Shown: one piece after another, positions 10,157 to 20,520 of the stretch
How positions within the stretch are numbered: position 1 is the first letter of the stretch
Layout of the letters: the number at the start of each line of letters is the position of its first letter
Origin: Zelonia costaricensis
Lineage: Eukaryota; Euglenozoa; Kinetoplastea; Trypanosomatida; Trypanosomatidae
Reading direction: 5' to 3'
Length of the DNA stretch: 64,000 nucleotides
Assembly (NCBI GenBank): GCA_030849075.1
Contig: JASAOO010003516.1
Span: forward strand, 25,658 to 89,657
Translations under genes and position numbers: made by a program
Notes under the pieces: generated by a model
The model's database searches: none
What the model was told of the DNA's origin: nothing
Seen by the model: only the letters and a program-made list of their open reading frames with translations

Positions 10157-11412
10157 CCGTGAAAGCACCCGGGACGCTGATAGCGCGGGAGAGTCCAGTG
10201 AAGAGTCCAAGAGAGGCCGTGGGGCGGCGGGGGGGGGGGACACGGCCGTGTGATGTGCGGTAGGGCTGCACAAGTTCGGCAAGTACTCTTCTGGTACACC
10301 CTCTTCCGTGTTTTGAGGGAAGGGGACCGATTTGCGTGTGTGGCGCTCGTGCACGCGGGGCGCTGTTACCCTGCAGTGGCGGACACGTGACGGACGCGTA
10401 TGAACGTCCTTTGGGGGGAGGGAGGGGAGATCTGTTGGGGTGGTGTTGCCGGCAGCGCGGCAGGATTCGTGGAAGTCTTAGTGCAGCGAGAAAGGAGCGT
10501 GGAAGCGAGGAGCAAAATGTGAAGGGGCGGGTAGCGTACAACGCAGGTGGAAGTGAAGATACCACACTCGATCGCGTCCAGCCGCTAGCGAGGTTGCAGG
10601 GAGGCAACAAGACGACAACAGCAACGCCGCTGCGGTTGGCTCTTAGCCACCACTAACCCCCGCACCCGTCTCCTCCACACGACGCGCAGACGGCGTATTT
10701 GCCACGTGTGCTCATCACCGCGACGCTGCACCGAGTAGAGCAACCTGCTCCTCAACTGTGACTCCGCCGACCCCTTTGTGCGACACGTCGCGTACAACCC
10801 CACCACGTGCGGCTGGTGCACGAGTGTCTGTCTGTCTGTCTACGTGTGTGTGTGTTGTGTGCGTGCAGGTCCTGTGCCGCGCACGAGAAAGACGCACGGC
10901 ATCATGGGAAATAGAGTGTGCTGCAATGCCGCAGGGTGCGCCCTTCTCCTCTGCCGCGCATCCCGAAGCGCCACCGCCACGGAACAAACGAGAAGCGGAC
11001 ACTGGAGCGTCCCTGCTGGGATGGTGAGGGAGCCTTGACATCTTTTTTGCGTGTTCAAAGCGTACCTAAAGACAAAGAGAAGGCGCTAGGACGTGCATCC
11101 GACGTAANGGGGGGGGGGGGGGGGGGGGGGTTGCGGATGGTGGTGGACGTCACGGGAGTGACAGCAGAGCCCACCAGTTGGCGGGTTCTCGACGGAGTGC
11201 CCGGAAACGCCTCGCATTTGCGCGCACGCAGATCCCGGTGCGTGTGCACTGGTCCGTTCAAGTTCTCGACTCTTCGCGACGCGAGCCCTAAAGACATCAC
11301 TCCCTCTCCAGCTCTCCTCCACCTTGTCTTCTTCCCTTTGCCACGTCTCACATCCCATCAGTGCAGCTCCCTTCACCCGATCCTCGACGGCGATGCGAGG
11401 CCTGTGCCATCC
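10157..11412. other. spacer, 1.3 kb, no gene; contains ambiguous base
   Basis: This is the 3' flank of the riboflavin kinase gene and the 5' flank of the EF-hand gene. It contains an ambiguous base at 11108, immediately before a run of 22 G. The minus strand just above 10156 is C-rich (a tract near 10228-10241), a possible splice signal. No coding frame was accepted. Confidence 0.6.
11108..11130. repeat. poly-G run with ambiguous base
   Basis: One N is followed by 22 consecutive G (poly-C in the sense transcript). Homopolymers of this size are hard to sequence, and the N probably marks uncertain run length. Confidence 0.9.
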
Positions 11413-11994
11413 TCAGAGAACACCGTAAAACGGAAGCTGCGGCGATGATGAGTCGCCCGCTGGCGTTGGCGGGGCGCACTTCGGGTTGACCACGTCGTGT
11501 TTCTCGTACGCGGCCCACTCTGGCATCGTCAAGTGCTCCTTTGCAAACGCAACGTCGCCATCGATCGTCTTGATAAGCTCCTCCAGCGTCGTGAAGGCGG
11601 ACTGCAAGCGGATCGACTCAAGAATGATGATGCGCACGACGCGGCCGTAAAAGTCGCCGTCAAACTTGTGAAGGAAGTACACCTCCGCGCTCATTTCAAC
11701 GTTCTTGAACTGCGGGTTGTTGCCGATGGACATCACAAACGGGTACGGGCCGAGCGGACCCGGCGAAGCGTCCTTCATCTGCTGGTCACCGTTCTGCTGC
11801 GCCGCGCTTGCCTCGGCCGCCGCCTCCACACAGCCCCAGCCCCAGAGCACGTGGTTGCTGAAAGGCTTGAGGAAGTCGATCGCCGCCGCGTCGAGCTCGA
11901 TGTTGGCCGTTGGGTACCCGAGTTGCGTCCCACCGCGGCCAAAGCCGTGGATTACCTTGCCGCGCAAAAACAGCGGCTTCATCTGCGCCTGCAT
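11413..11994 (-). CDS. RFK: riboflavin kinase (flavokinase)
   Basis: The protein is 193 residues and starts at an ATG. It converts riboflavin and ATP to FMN. The N-terminal flavokinase signature is clear: RGKVIHGFGRGGTQLGYPTA at 11-30, with the glycine-rich loop and the PTAN motif (28-31) that binds Mg-ATP. The middle has SIGNNPQFKN (89-98) and EVYFLHKFDGDFYGRVVRI (104-122), which includes the conserved acidic residue and the FYG turn. A C-terminal helix, TTLEELIKTIDGDVAFAKEH, closes the domain. It is monofunctional, without the FAD synthetase domain of bacterial RibF. A Gln/Ala/Pro-rich insertion at about 58-84 and a 30-residue disordered tail are additions to the usual 150-residue domain. 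No targeting signal is obvious. Confidence 0.93.
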   Translation of the reverse strand: MQAQMKPLFLRGKVIHGFGRGGTQLGYPTANIELDAAAIDFLKPFSNHVLWGWGCVEAAAEASAAQQNGDQQMKDASPGPLGPYPFVMSIGNNPQFKNVEMSAEVYFLHKFDGDFYGRVVRIIILESIRLQSAFTTLEELIKTIDGDVAFAKEHLTMPEWAAYEKHDVVNPKCAPPTPAGDSSSPQLPFYGVL

Positions 11995-14904
11995 GTGTTG
12001 CGGTGCCCTTTTTTGTTTGTGTGCTCAGCAAAGGAGAGAGACCGCTGCACAGCAGCACGAGGAGGCAGATACTGCAACCGGCGTTGGAATCAGTGAAGAG
12101 GAAGAGAAGAGGAGAGAGAGAGTCTGCCGCCGCGTCTGATAACCAAAGGAGGGAAGCTAACTCGAAGAGGAGGGGGCGATGCGGAGCGCTGGGGGAGCTG
12201 AAATGCGGCCGGTGGGGGCCAAAAGCGCGCGAGAGAGTGATGCACTTACGTGCCAAGACAGTCAAAACAAGAAAGACAGAAGATAAATAAGAGGTCGTGA
12301 GAAGTTCGTGGGAAGCTTCTGGGTGCAGTGTCGCGTCTAGGCTCGAGTGAGGCAGCACGGCAGCGGCGGTGATAAGGGGGGGAAAGACGGTGAGAGGGAC
12401 AGATGTGTGGGTGATGCACTGTGGTCGTCCACGGGTAAAGGGAGGTGCGGGGGTGAACCAGTTTCAGTCAAAACGTTAGCAGTCGAGAAGGAGGAACGTG
12501 TCATTGTGGGGTTGTGTCAGCGATGCATGCAGAGGCGACCGCAGAGTCGTGGTGGTAACGAACAACGAGCAGCCACACTGCTTGATGCGTGCAAGAATGC
12601 CACACCAGCCAAGCAAATACACTCGTGCTGATACAACTTCTTCCTCGCCCTCGCAGCGGACACAAGAACCGCTGAGTGCAACACGTGCAGAAGCTAGGCT
12701 ACTCCTCGTTTCTGAGCATTGCGGCGTCCAGAGGATCTTCTTTTTCCCGTTTTCAACGCAATTTCGCTCAGAGGCGTGTACCCGAACGTGCACAAACACG
12801 CCCACACACACACAAACACACAGTCATCGAAAAGAAAAAAAAAAGAGAGGAAACAGGGGACGCGAAGAGAAAAAAGCGAAAGAGGCGCGGAAGCGCAAAA
12901 CTACAGCGCCCCCCCCGCCCCTCACCGTTGCATACGACGCGGTGCGGGAGGGAGGAGGCTTTTCTTTCCATGCGAGCAGCGCAAAGGTACAGGTGAAGAT
13001 GTACAGAAGAGGGAGAAACAGCGACTAGGCACTACACGCTCTGTCGCGCACTCAAAAGCGTAAACGCTACACGTGCTTGCGCACAGCCACAGACACGCTG
13101 TCGTGACGGCAGAGACGCACACTTTCCGACCTTTTCTATGGGGTGTGGAGTGTCAATGCGTTGAGAGTGCGAATCCTCAGCGTGTGATTGTGTATGCGCC
13201 TGCTACCGATGGGGCGCCGGCTGGCCTTGCACACACCTATGGGGTGGGAGGGGGGGTGGAGAGAGGAACAGGGGGTAAACAGCGCCCCGCCAAAGCCTCT
13301 AGTCGGTAAGTCGTTGGACGACAAGGTTGGCGGCACGCTAGCCGCTTCCCACCGCTCTCGCTCTCCCTCAAACATAACAGAGAAGACAGAGCACATCATA
13401 GGCCACAAAGAGGGAGAGGAGACACCAACGCGTAGACGGAGAACGTGAGAGGGGGAGAGGGGGTGGAAGGGAAGGGGGAGGGGCAAAGAAAGAACGAAAA
13501 CAGGCGTCGCTGAGGTGCGAGAGACAACGTGGCAAGCGCCGGACAGCAATCGGTCGGGGAGCAAGAGGAGGAAGAGGCGGAGAGGGCGGCAGCACAGAAA
13601 GAAGAGGGGCAGACGCAATCAAATCGGCTGCTCTGAGGTGGACAGGAGGAGTACGCACAGGCACCCAGGTGAATGTGTGAGATGCCACTTCGAGAGAAGG
13701 TAGGGGGTGGAAGAGGGGGGAAAGCAGACGACAAGAAATCGAGGGAAGAGCAGGAAGTGCGGGGAGGGGAAGGGGCGCATATAGAAACGAAAAGCACACA
13801 AAGGAAATGGGAAACGATGAAGCACATACCGTCATCGACACACTCACACACACACACATACACGAGCGCCAGGACCGGTACACAAGAGGCAAAGTGGCGT
13901 CATGAGCGACGCGTCACACCAGACAAAAAAAAATGACGAGAGGGAGGAAACGCGAGCACGCAGAAGAACGACGCGGAGAAGCATGAACAGGGGTACCGAG
14001 AAAAGAAGGGAAAAACCGAGAATGAGGCAAGTCAAAGCACACGCGGGGACTGACCGACGCGCCAACATCAGAAAAAGAAAGCACTTGTACCCGGCACCGC
14101 CCGCTAAACTCGCTTGCTTCTCCCTTCTGTGTGTGTTTGCGCAACCGCACAGGTGCACGGACAACAACAAAGCAGGTCCGACATTCGATGCGCACGCTGT
14201 CGCGCTGCTACCCCGTCCCATTTCCCCCACCGACTCGCCCTCTATGACGCGCGCACTGCCGGCCAGTTCCAACTCGGCGAACTGAACTCGCTTGGCGCGC
14301 ACAGGGATGAGGAAAAAGCAGCAAGTACACCGGCACACGTAAAAGAAGCAAGTACACACACAAAGACGCAGAGAGGGGGTGAGAGAGGGGCACGCGGAAC
14401 TACGCGAGTGCGCGAGCAAGGAGGGAAAGCGGCGGAGCGGCAGCACCGCCGGTCAAGAGCGATGGAAGTGTGCCAGCAGGCTGAGGAGGGTGGGCGAGGC
14501 GCATAGTGGGGGAGGGTGGGGAGGGGGAGGACGCCACGTGTGAAAATGAGTCGAGAACACGTGCAGAAAGCGGAACACCGTCTCTCAGCTCCAATCCCGA
14601 AGCGGCAGCGCGCAAACGGGTTGACGGGTAACAGGAGGATGGAGGATGAAGCAGCGCGTGGGCGCACGAGAAGCGCCGCCAGCGACGGTGGGCACAAACC
14701 ACCAACAACACACGCAGCCGCACCCGCAGTCGATGCAACACGCAACACCACCACAGAACGTCAAAAAATGAACACCGTCTTCTCTTGCGCCTGCGGCCGC
14801 ACCATAAAAGCTGCCGAAGAAAAGAAACTGCTTCGAAAGGGCACCGCCGGACAACCCACGGGCAAACGCAGCGCCGTGGCGCTCCGTTTTCTTTTTTTTT
14901 CATC
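11995..14904. other. spacer, 2.9 kb, no gene
   Basis: This is the 3' flank of the cyclase-like/kinase gene and the 5' flank of the riboflavin kinase gene. It is purine-rich on the plus strand with many short GA and CA runs. Its open frames on the minus strand are Ser/Pro/Leu/Phe/Cys-rich translations of pyrimidine tracts, and those on the plus strand are Arg/Lys/Glu-rich, so none is accepted. Confidence 0.6.
12072..12073 (-). promoter_or_regulatory. predicted spliced-leader acceptor AG, RFK
   Basis: On the minus strand a near-perfect pyrimidine tract of about 29 bases (12122-12094, CTCTCTCTCCTCTTCTCTTC and on) is followed by GGTTGCAG, the first AG downstream. It would give a 77-base leader after the spliced leader. 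Confidence 0.65.
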
Positions 14905-17900
14905 TCAGCGCTTTACAAAGCCGTCACGCAAGAGCGCAGCCGCGGACGGGCGCTTGCCGTGGTCAACCTGCAAGCACTGCTCCACAAAGTGACGCGCCTT
15001 GCCACAAAGCTGCGACGTGCCGGCGAGGACTGGCACAACCCTTCCCGCTGCGATATCAGCCACGAAGGTCTCGGCGTCAGAGCAGACATCCGGTGGGTAC
15101 GGATAGCTACCGGTGAGGCAGAGATGCACAATCACGCCGAGACTCCACACGTCGTTCACGGGGTGCACGATGCCTTGACACGCCTCGGGTGACATGAAAA
15201 GCGGCGTTCCCGCCACGGGCAGCACGACCCCTGCCGCGACGACGCGCAACGAGTGCGTCTCCTCTTCTATTGCGCTCGTGCTGTCCGGCACCATCGTCGA
15301 CAGCGCGGCACCAGCTGCCCCGCCGCCGCTGCTGCTACGGCGGGTCGCCGGGAGTACGACGGAGCGCCCGAAGTCGATGAGCTTCACGTGACTGCACTCC
15401 GTCGTGGTGGTGATGATGATGTTCTTGGGGGACAAGTCACGATGCACGACGCCGCGGCTGCCGTGCAGGTAGACGAGGGCGGTGAGAAGCTCGCGCGTGT
15501 AAAAGCGCGTGACGCGCGGAAGGAGCACCTTGAACTTGCGCAGCACGTCGGCGAGCGTCTCGCAGGCGTGCTCCATCGCGAGATACTCGGCCTCGGTGTC
15601 TGCCCAGCTGCTGATCGCCCGGACAACGTTCTCGTGGCGCATGTCGGCGAGCAACTCCACCTCGTTGCGCAGCAGCCGCACCTGCTTTGCCGAGTGCAGG
15701 TCAACGCGCTTGATGGCAACGAGAAAGCCGTCCGGGTGAAACCCGCGCAACACCATCACCGCATCGTCGGCACCACCGTCAATGCGCTTCGTGCACGTGC
15801 ACACAACCGACGACATCTGCGGCGGTGCCCGCTGACTGCGCCGTGACCGGGAGCGCTGCACCACGGACATCGCCGAGAGGTCCAGCTCACTTGCGGCCTC
15901 GGTCAGCTCACCGCGCCCCTCCGCCTTCAGACCCACCTCTGCGAAGAGCGGGAGCACCGTCGACACGCTGGGCGCGACACTGACGGAGCCGCGCCGCCGC
16001 GTCGAGCCGGACAGCGGCGCCGAGGAGACGGTGTCGCTCATGGCCGGCACATCCGCCACCGTCTGCGAAACGCTACCGCCGCCGCGGCTGTCGCGCCGCA
16101 CATGCGCCACGGGCACGCCGTCCTGCCCCGGCGTCAAGAGAAGCACCGGCGCCTGCCGACCGCGTCGCCCGTCTGGGTGCGACGTCCGCAGCACGCTCGG
16201 CGGCATCGGAGTGGTTGGGCCGCCTTCGGCGACCACCGAGCCGGCCAAGCTGCAGCTGGCAGAAAACAGCCGAGGTCCCGTTGCGTGGAACGTGAGGATG
16301 CTCTGATCGGGGTTAGTGGGGAGGGCCAGCGCCGCCCAAACCTTCTCCAGCTTGGACGCATCTGACAGCCCCGCCGTGGGCATCGTCGGCTCCGGCGTGG
16401 CGGGCGTGGCACGCGTCAGCACGACCGCTGAGCCTCGCTGCGACTGCGCGCCGCCTGCGGGCGCAGCACGGCTGAGCGGCGAGAGGGGCGACAGCGGCGC
16501 CTCGAGCACATTGCCTGACGAAACGGCGTTGGCGCAAGGCGGCGGCACCGGCGGCAGCACCGACAGTGGTAGAGGCGGTAGCGGTGGCGGTCGGTGGGTG
16601 AGCGGGCCGACGCTCTCGCAAGGGGCGAACGGGTGCACGTCGCGTGCTTGGGGACGCCGTGGCGGCTCCAAGGACACCTCATTGCCGTGCGCAGCTGGCG
16701 TTGCCGGCTGCACCGCGGCCGCAGGGTGGTCACTGCCGCCTCCGCCCGCCCATCGCCGCAGTCGCGATGCAACGGCGGCGGCCGCGCAGCGCAGAGTGTT
16801 GGGTGGGGTGGCGGTGCCGGTGGGCGACGGGGCGGCGGCACGGAGCTTCGCGGCCGTCAGCGGCGACAGCAGCGGGGCCGAGTCCTCCAGCTCCTCCTCC
16901 CACACCGGCGGGGGCCGGCAGTACGCGCTGAGCAGGCCCTTCAATGCCCAGCCCTCCACGTTTTCCAGCTCCGACAGCGTCAGCATCGACGTTGCCGTGG
17001 CCGCGTCGTCGTCGGGGGTAGACAGAACGCGAAGTCGCACCGCGCTGTCCAGCAGCTCCGCAATGTACAACAGGTGTACCGCGGCCGCCGGAAAGACGGC
17101 GTGGCCGCCCGCGCACCGCGCACGCCACAAGGTCAGCTTCCGCGCCGCAACGTGGAACTCCCCGGTACTCATTGAGGCAATCGCGTCGCTCATGTGCTGC
17201 CGCACCGTCTCCGGCACCTCGCGACGGTGAAGCTGGTACACGACGCACGTCTCCTGTTGCCGGTTCATGACGAGGTCCACCGCAAGGCTCTGCGGCTCGC
17301 AGGCGGCGGCCTCGAGGAAGTTGCCGTGGCACAGCGCCCCGTGGCCGCACAGCGCCGCCAGCTCGGCGAGACGGCGTGCAAAGTCATAGTCGGCGCCGCC
17401 GAAGCTGACGGCGCGCCGACCTCGTCGGGCGTACGACAAGTACGCTGTCCCACTCAGCCGATGCACCGCAACGCCCCAGGCCACCGCCTGCCCCTGGTGC
17501 GACGGCGCCCACTCCGACAGCGCCGTCTTCAGCGCCAGCGCGACCGCAACCGCCTCGGGGCCGGCCACTAGTGACGGCATCGGGTACAGCGTGTTGAGCG
17601 AGAAGACAATCTCGGTCAGGCTCACCGCCGTGACGACGGCAAAGCGGCTCCGCGGCACCGCGCGCAGGCGGCGGTGGAACTCGTCGCACAACAGCTGCAG
17701 GCTCCCAAGTTGTGGGAGAGAGAGCGCCGTCTCGTTGGTGTCTAGCTCCGGTGGTAGGTGGAGGCGACACAGCACCACCGTCACCGCCTCCCGCGCCTTG
17801 TTCGTGTCTCCGTGGCTTCGCGGGGCGCCCCGAACAAGTGCACCCGAGGGAAGTAAAGCAGCAGCGGTACCAAGTTGCCCGAGCCGCGCCTCCGCGGGCG

Positions 17901-20475
17901 AGTTCCGCCCCTGGTTCGTCGGCGTGAACCATAGCCGCGACCTCGGGGAAAGGGCTTGCCGGGTCGGGGTTAGCACGCGGTGGTTGCCGGTGTCGCCCAC
18001 CGCGCTCGTGCCGGCAAGCGCCGCGTCAGTGACCGGGCGATCGGTGCTGGTGTGAGCTGGCGCCACGTGGTGCTGCGGCCTGACCGGCATGGGCCACTCT
18101 GGCGCCTCGACGACGGGGCACGTGAGGGCGCCCAGCAGCGCGCCGACCTCCGCGTGCCAGCGAAGCACGAGCTGAGAGGGCGTGGCGTCGCTCGACCACT
18201 CCAGCGCCGACAACAGCGGTGGGCCGAAGCGGCGCGCGGGCGATGCCCCCGTCTCCGTCGAGGCGCGGGCAAGTCGCGCGCACAGGGCAAACGCCTGTAC
18301 CTGATACCGGATCCCCTCGCGATACAGCACGGCATAGATGAAGCCGCCGCAGCCGACGCCCATCACCAGCGCTGCGAGGAGGGCACCGACGAGGAGCGCA
18401 ACCTTCGACTGCTGCATGGCGCCCACATGTGGTGGGGGCACCGCCGGAGCGTACGCGTGCCACTGGGTCGTGACAGCCCAGTAGTGCAGGCCAAGCAGCA
18501 ACAGGACCGCGGCGAGCGGCACCGCGCAGAGCGCCACGGCAGTGCCGAGGAGGCGGCGCTGAAAACTGCCGGCTGTACTGAGAGGGGTGAGGTCCGCTAC
18601 GTAGTCCTCGAGGGACGTGGAGTGGGACGTGTCGTGCGGGGGCGGCCGCTCCGGCGCGGGCGATGCAGCCGCCACAACCCTCCGCTCGTCAGCGGGCGAC
18701 GGGGCGGTCACGTGCAGCTGGGTGAGCGACGGGTGCAGCGGCGTCACCGGCACCGACGCGCACGAGTCGCGCGTCAGGCCGGCCTCGAGGCCGGGCAGCA
18801 CCGAGAAGGGCGAGACGGGCCGGTCGCGGCACTGTGCCGCGCAGGCGAAGCTGCCGGCGCGCGTGTCTGCGGAGTGGCTGTCTAGCGGCGGCGGCGGCGT
18901 CACAGGCGAGGCGTGTCCATGCGGCGGCGGCGGTGTCAGTGTGTGTCGCACCGCCGCGGCGGCGCCGAGCGGCACGAGCACCGCAACAGGCGGCGTGCGT
19001 GATGCCCCACGGCGCGGGCACGCCAGGACGCTACCCCCGGCCAGTAGCGGTGTGCGTGCCACCGGGGACCGGGCCTTGTGGCCGACTGCAGCGCTGCCGG
19101 GGACAGCCGCCCTGCCGGCACCAGCTGTCGCAGGACGGGGTGACACGACGCCTGGCAGTGTTCGCGCCGCCTGTGTGTCGGACAACCGGCGCTGCAGCAC
19201 AAGCGGATTCAGCGTGAGCAGCTGAGGAGCCTGCGGCAGGGTCGGCGGTGGCGTCAGCATCGGCGATTGCGCCGACGCGCGCGGCGGCGAGTACGCGTAC
19301 GGCCGCAGCAGCTGCGGGGCGGCGCCACCACTCAGCGTGAAGGCGCCAAGCCGCTTCGGCGGCGGCGGCGGCGCTGCTGACACGTGACGGTGGTGTGCCG
19401 AGTCGTCGTTGCCGCCACCCGGCGTGAGCCACGCCGACGGCGGTGGTGTCGCCGAGCCCGTCTCGCTCGTGAAGGAGAGCTCCGACCCGCGCGTGTCGCG
19501 GCTGTCGAAGGCGCGCAGAGAGCTGTACGGGAGCCGCGTCGTGGCCTGACTTGCTGGTGTTGTCGGCTTGGAAGAATTGCTCCAGGCCGCAATGAGGTGA
19601 CTGCGACCACCATCGGAGCCGGGCGACAGCGAGTAGAGCCGCGCGCCACGCGAGGGCACGTAGCAGCGCCGACTGCTGGCACGCAGGTTGGACGGGTGCT
19701 CGTGGTCTTGGGAGTCGCTCGAGTGGAATGAAACGTCACGGCCGGCAGCGGCGGGCCCCGTGTGTGGTCGGCCCGGCGACAGGGGTGAGGGGTAGCCGCC
19801 GGTCAGCGTCGACCGGGCGCTGATCGACTCGAGCACGGCCGAGTCGCTGTCGCTCTGCGGCGCAATGGCGGAGTAGGTCGGACTGTCGTCGTCAGTCTCC
19901 TCCCCCGACGCCGTCGCGGCGGCGCTGGCACCAGTCGCTCCCACCTCAGGCGTCGACACATGTGGGGGTGGCAGCACTTGTGGAATCGTAAACGGGCGCG
20001 TGCCCTGCGGCAAAGGGAGGCGGAGCGAAGGCTCCACGCTGACCATCTGCGGCACCCGAGGCGGCGGCGACGCGATGGGGTCGCCGGCGCTGACCGAAGA
20101 CGTGCTCCCACCGCGGCCGCGGCTGCCGTAGCCGCTGCTGCTGCTGCTGTTCACCCCCACCAAGGCTAGTTGCGCGTCCTCGACGATGCGAACACTCTTG
20201 CCGCTTCGGCCTGGCAAACACGGCGGCGGTGGCGGCGCATTCGTCGCGGGTGTCGACTGCGCAGGGGAAATGAGCGCCACGCAACTTGCTCTGCTGTACG
20301 TCAGCTCGCGCCGCGGCGTGTTCACGTCGTCGGTGGGCGTCGTCGTCCCGGCGCGGTCATGACGGACAGGCTGCTTCGCCGTGGCCCGGTCCTTCTTTTC
20401 AGAGCGAACCGGCGAGTCGCTCGGGTAACGATCCGACCCGCTGGGGGTGATGTCGTCGGTGTCGCCTCCGTGCAT
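14905..20475 (-). CDS. membrane protein with cyclase-like domain and C-terminal protein kinase domain
   Basis: The protein is 1856 residues from MHGGDTDDIT. The first 620 residues are Ser/Pro/Gly-rich and probably disordered. Two hydrophobic helices follow (about 640-665 and 690-715), separated by a short loop. Around 890-1080 the order of motifs resembles a class III nucleotide cyclase: a TVVLCRLHLP strand, then GVAVHRLSGTAYLSY, then a segment with GGADYDFARRLAELAALCG. It lacks the metal-binding Asp pair, so it is probably inactive. After another disordered stretch comes a kinase domain (about 1555-1856) with VAIKRV, HRDLSPKNI, LIDFGRS, MSPEA and DVWSLGVIVHL. The glycine loop is not recognisable, Ser replaces the Lys of HRDLK, and the activation segment is long. 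The kinase is closest by eye to the STE or CAMK style. A signalling receptor role is inference. The kinase call is firm and the cyclase call is moderate. Confidence 0.85.
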   Translation of the reverse strand: MHGGDTDDITPSGSDRYPSDSPVRSEKKDRATAKQPVRHDRAGTTTPTDDVNTPRRELTYSRASCVALISPAQSTPATNAPPPPPCLPGRSGKSVRIVEDAQLALVGVNSSSSSGYGSRGRGGSTSSVSAGDPIASPPPRVPQMVSVEPSLRLPLPQGTRPFTIPQVLPPPHVSTPEVGATGASAAATASGEETDDDSPTYSAIAPQSDSDSAVLESISARSTLTGGYPSPLSPGRPHTGPAAAGRDVSFHSSDSQDHEHPSNLRASSRRCYVPSRGARLYSLSPGSDGGRSHLIAAWSNSSKPTTPASQATTRLPYSSLRAFDSRDTRGSELSFTSETGSATPPPSAWLTPGGGNDDSAHHRHVSAAPPPPPKRLGAFTLSGGAAPQLLRPYAYSPPRASAQSPMLTPPPTLPQAPQLLTLNPLVLQRRLSDTQAARTLPGVVSPRPATAGAGRAAVPGSAAVGHKARSPVARTPLLAGGSVLACPRRGASRTPPVAVLVPLGAAAAVRHTLTPPPPHGHASPVTPPPPLDSHSADTRAGSFACAAQCRDRPVSPFSVLPGLEAGLTRDSCASVPVTPLHPSLTQLHVTAPSPADERRVVAAASPAPERPPPHDTSHSTSLEDYVADLTPLSTAGSFQRRLLGTAVALCAVPLAAVLLLLGLHYWAVTTQWHAYAPAVPPPHVGAMQQSKVALLVGALLAALVMGVGCGGFIYAVLYREGIRYQVQAFALCARLARASTETGASPARRFGPPLLSALEWSSDATPSQLVLRWHAEVGALLGALTCPVVEAPEWPMPVRPQHHVAPAHTSTDRPVTDAALAGTSAVGDTGNHRVLTPTRQALSPRSRLWFTPTNQGRNSPAEARLGQLGTAAALLPSGALVRGAPRSHGDTNKAREAVTVVLCRLHLPPELDTNETALSLPQLGSLQLLCDEFHRRLRAVPRSRFAVVTAVSLTEIVFSLNTLYPMPSLVAGPEAVAVALALKTALSEWAPSHQGQAVAWGVAVHRLSGTAYLSYARRGRRAVSFGGADYDFARRLAELAALCGHGALCHGNFLEAAACEPQSLAVDLVMNRQQETCVVYQLHRREVPETVRQHMSDAIASMSTGEFHVAARKLTLWRARCAGGHAVFPAAAVHLLYIAELLDSAVRLRVLSTPDDDAATATSMLTLSELENVEGWALKGLLSAYCRPPPVWEEELEDSAPLLSPLTAAKLRAAAPSPTGTATPPNTLRCAAAAVASRLRRWAGGGGSDHPAAAVQPATPAAHGNEVSLEPPRRPQARDVHPFAPCESVGPLTHRPPPLPPLPLSVLPPVPPPCANAVSSGNVLEAPLSPLSPLSRAAPAGGAQSQRGSAVVLTRATPATPEPTMPTAGLSDASKLEKVWAALALPTNPDQSILTFHATGPRLFSASCSLAGSVVAEGGPTTPMPPSVLRTSHPDGRRGRQAPVLLLTPGQDGVPVAHVRRDSRGGGSVSQTVADVPAMSDTVSSAPLSGSTRRRGSVSVAPSVSTVLPLFAEVGLKAEGRGELTEAASELDLSAMSVVQRSRSRRSQRAPPQMSSVVCTCTKRIDGGADDAVMVLRGFHPDGFLVAIKRVDLHSAKQVRLLRNEVELLADMRHENVVRAISSWADTEAEYLAMEHACETLADVLRKFKVLLPRVTRFYTRELLTALVYLHGSRGVVHRDLSPKNIIITTTTECSHVKLIDFGRSVVLPATRRSSSGGGAAGAALSTMVPDSTSAIEEETHSLRVVAAGVVLPVAGTPLFMSPEACQGIVHPVNDVWSLGVIVHLCLTGSYPYPPDVCSDAETFVADIAAGRVVPVLAGTSQLCGKARHFVEQCLQVDHGKRPSAAALLRDGFVKR

Positions 20476-20518
20476 GGCGGAGAAGCGTTTTGCAGCGAGC
20501 AGCACAGGCAGAGGAAGG

Positions 20519-20520
20519 CT
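20519..20520 (-). promoter_or_regulatory. predicted spliced-leader acceptor AG, cyclase-like/kinase gene
   Basis: On the minus strand a tract reading CCATTTCTTTTTCTTCTG (about 20548-20531), itself preceded by CTCTCCCCCTCTTT, is followed by CTGCAG. The AG lies 43 bases before the chosen ATG, which supports that start over the upstream TTG-initiated extension. Confidence 0.65.

Noticed and set aside
16316..18885. Two open frames of about 300 codons on the plus strand opposite the cyclase-like/kinase gene
   Set aside because: They are shadows of a GC-rich gene without stops in the antisense frame. Composition is Ser/Arg/Gly-rich and no family is seen.
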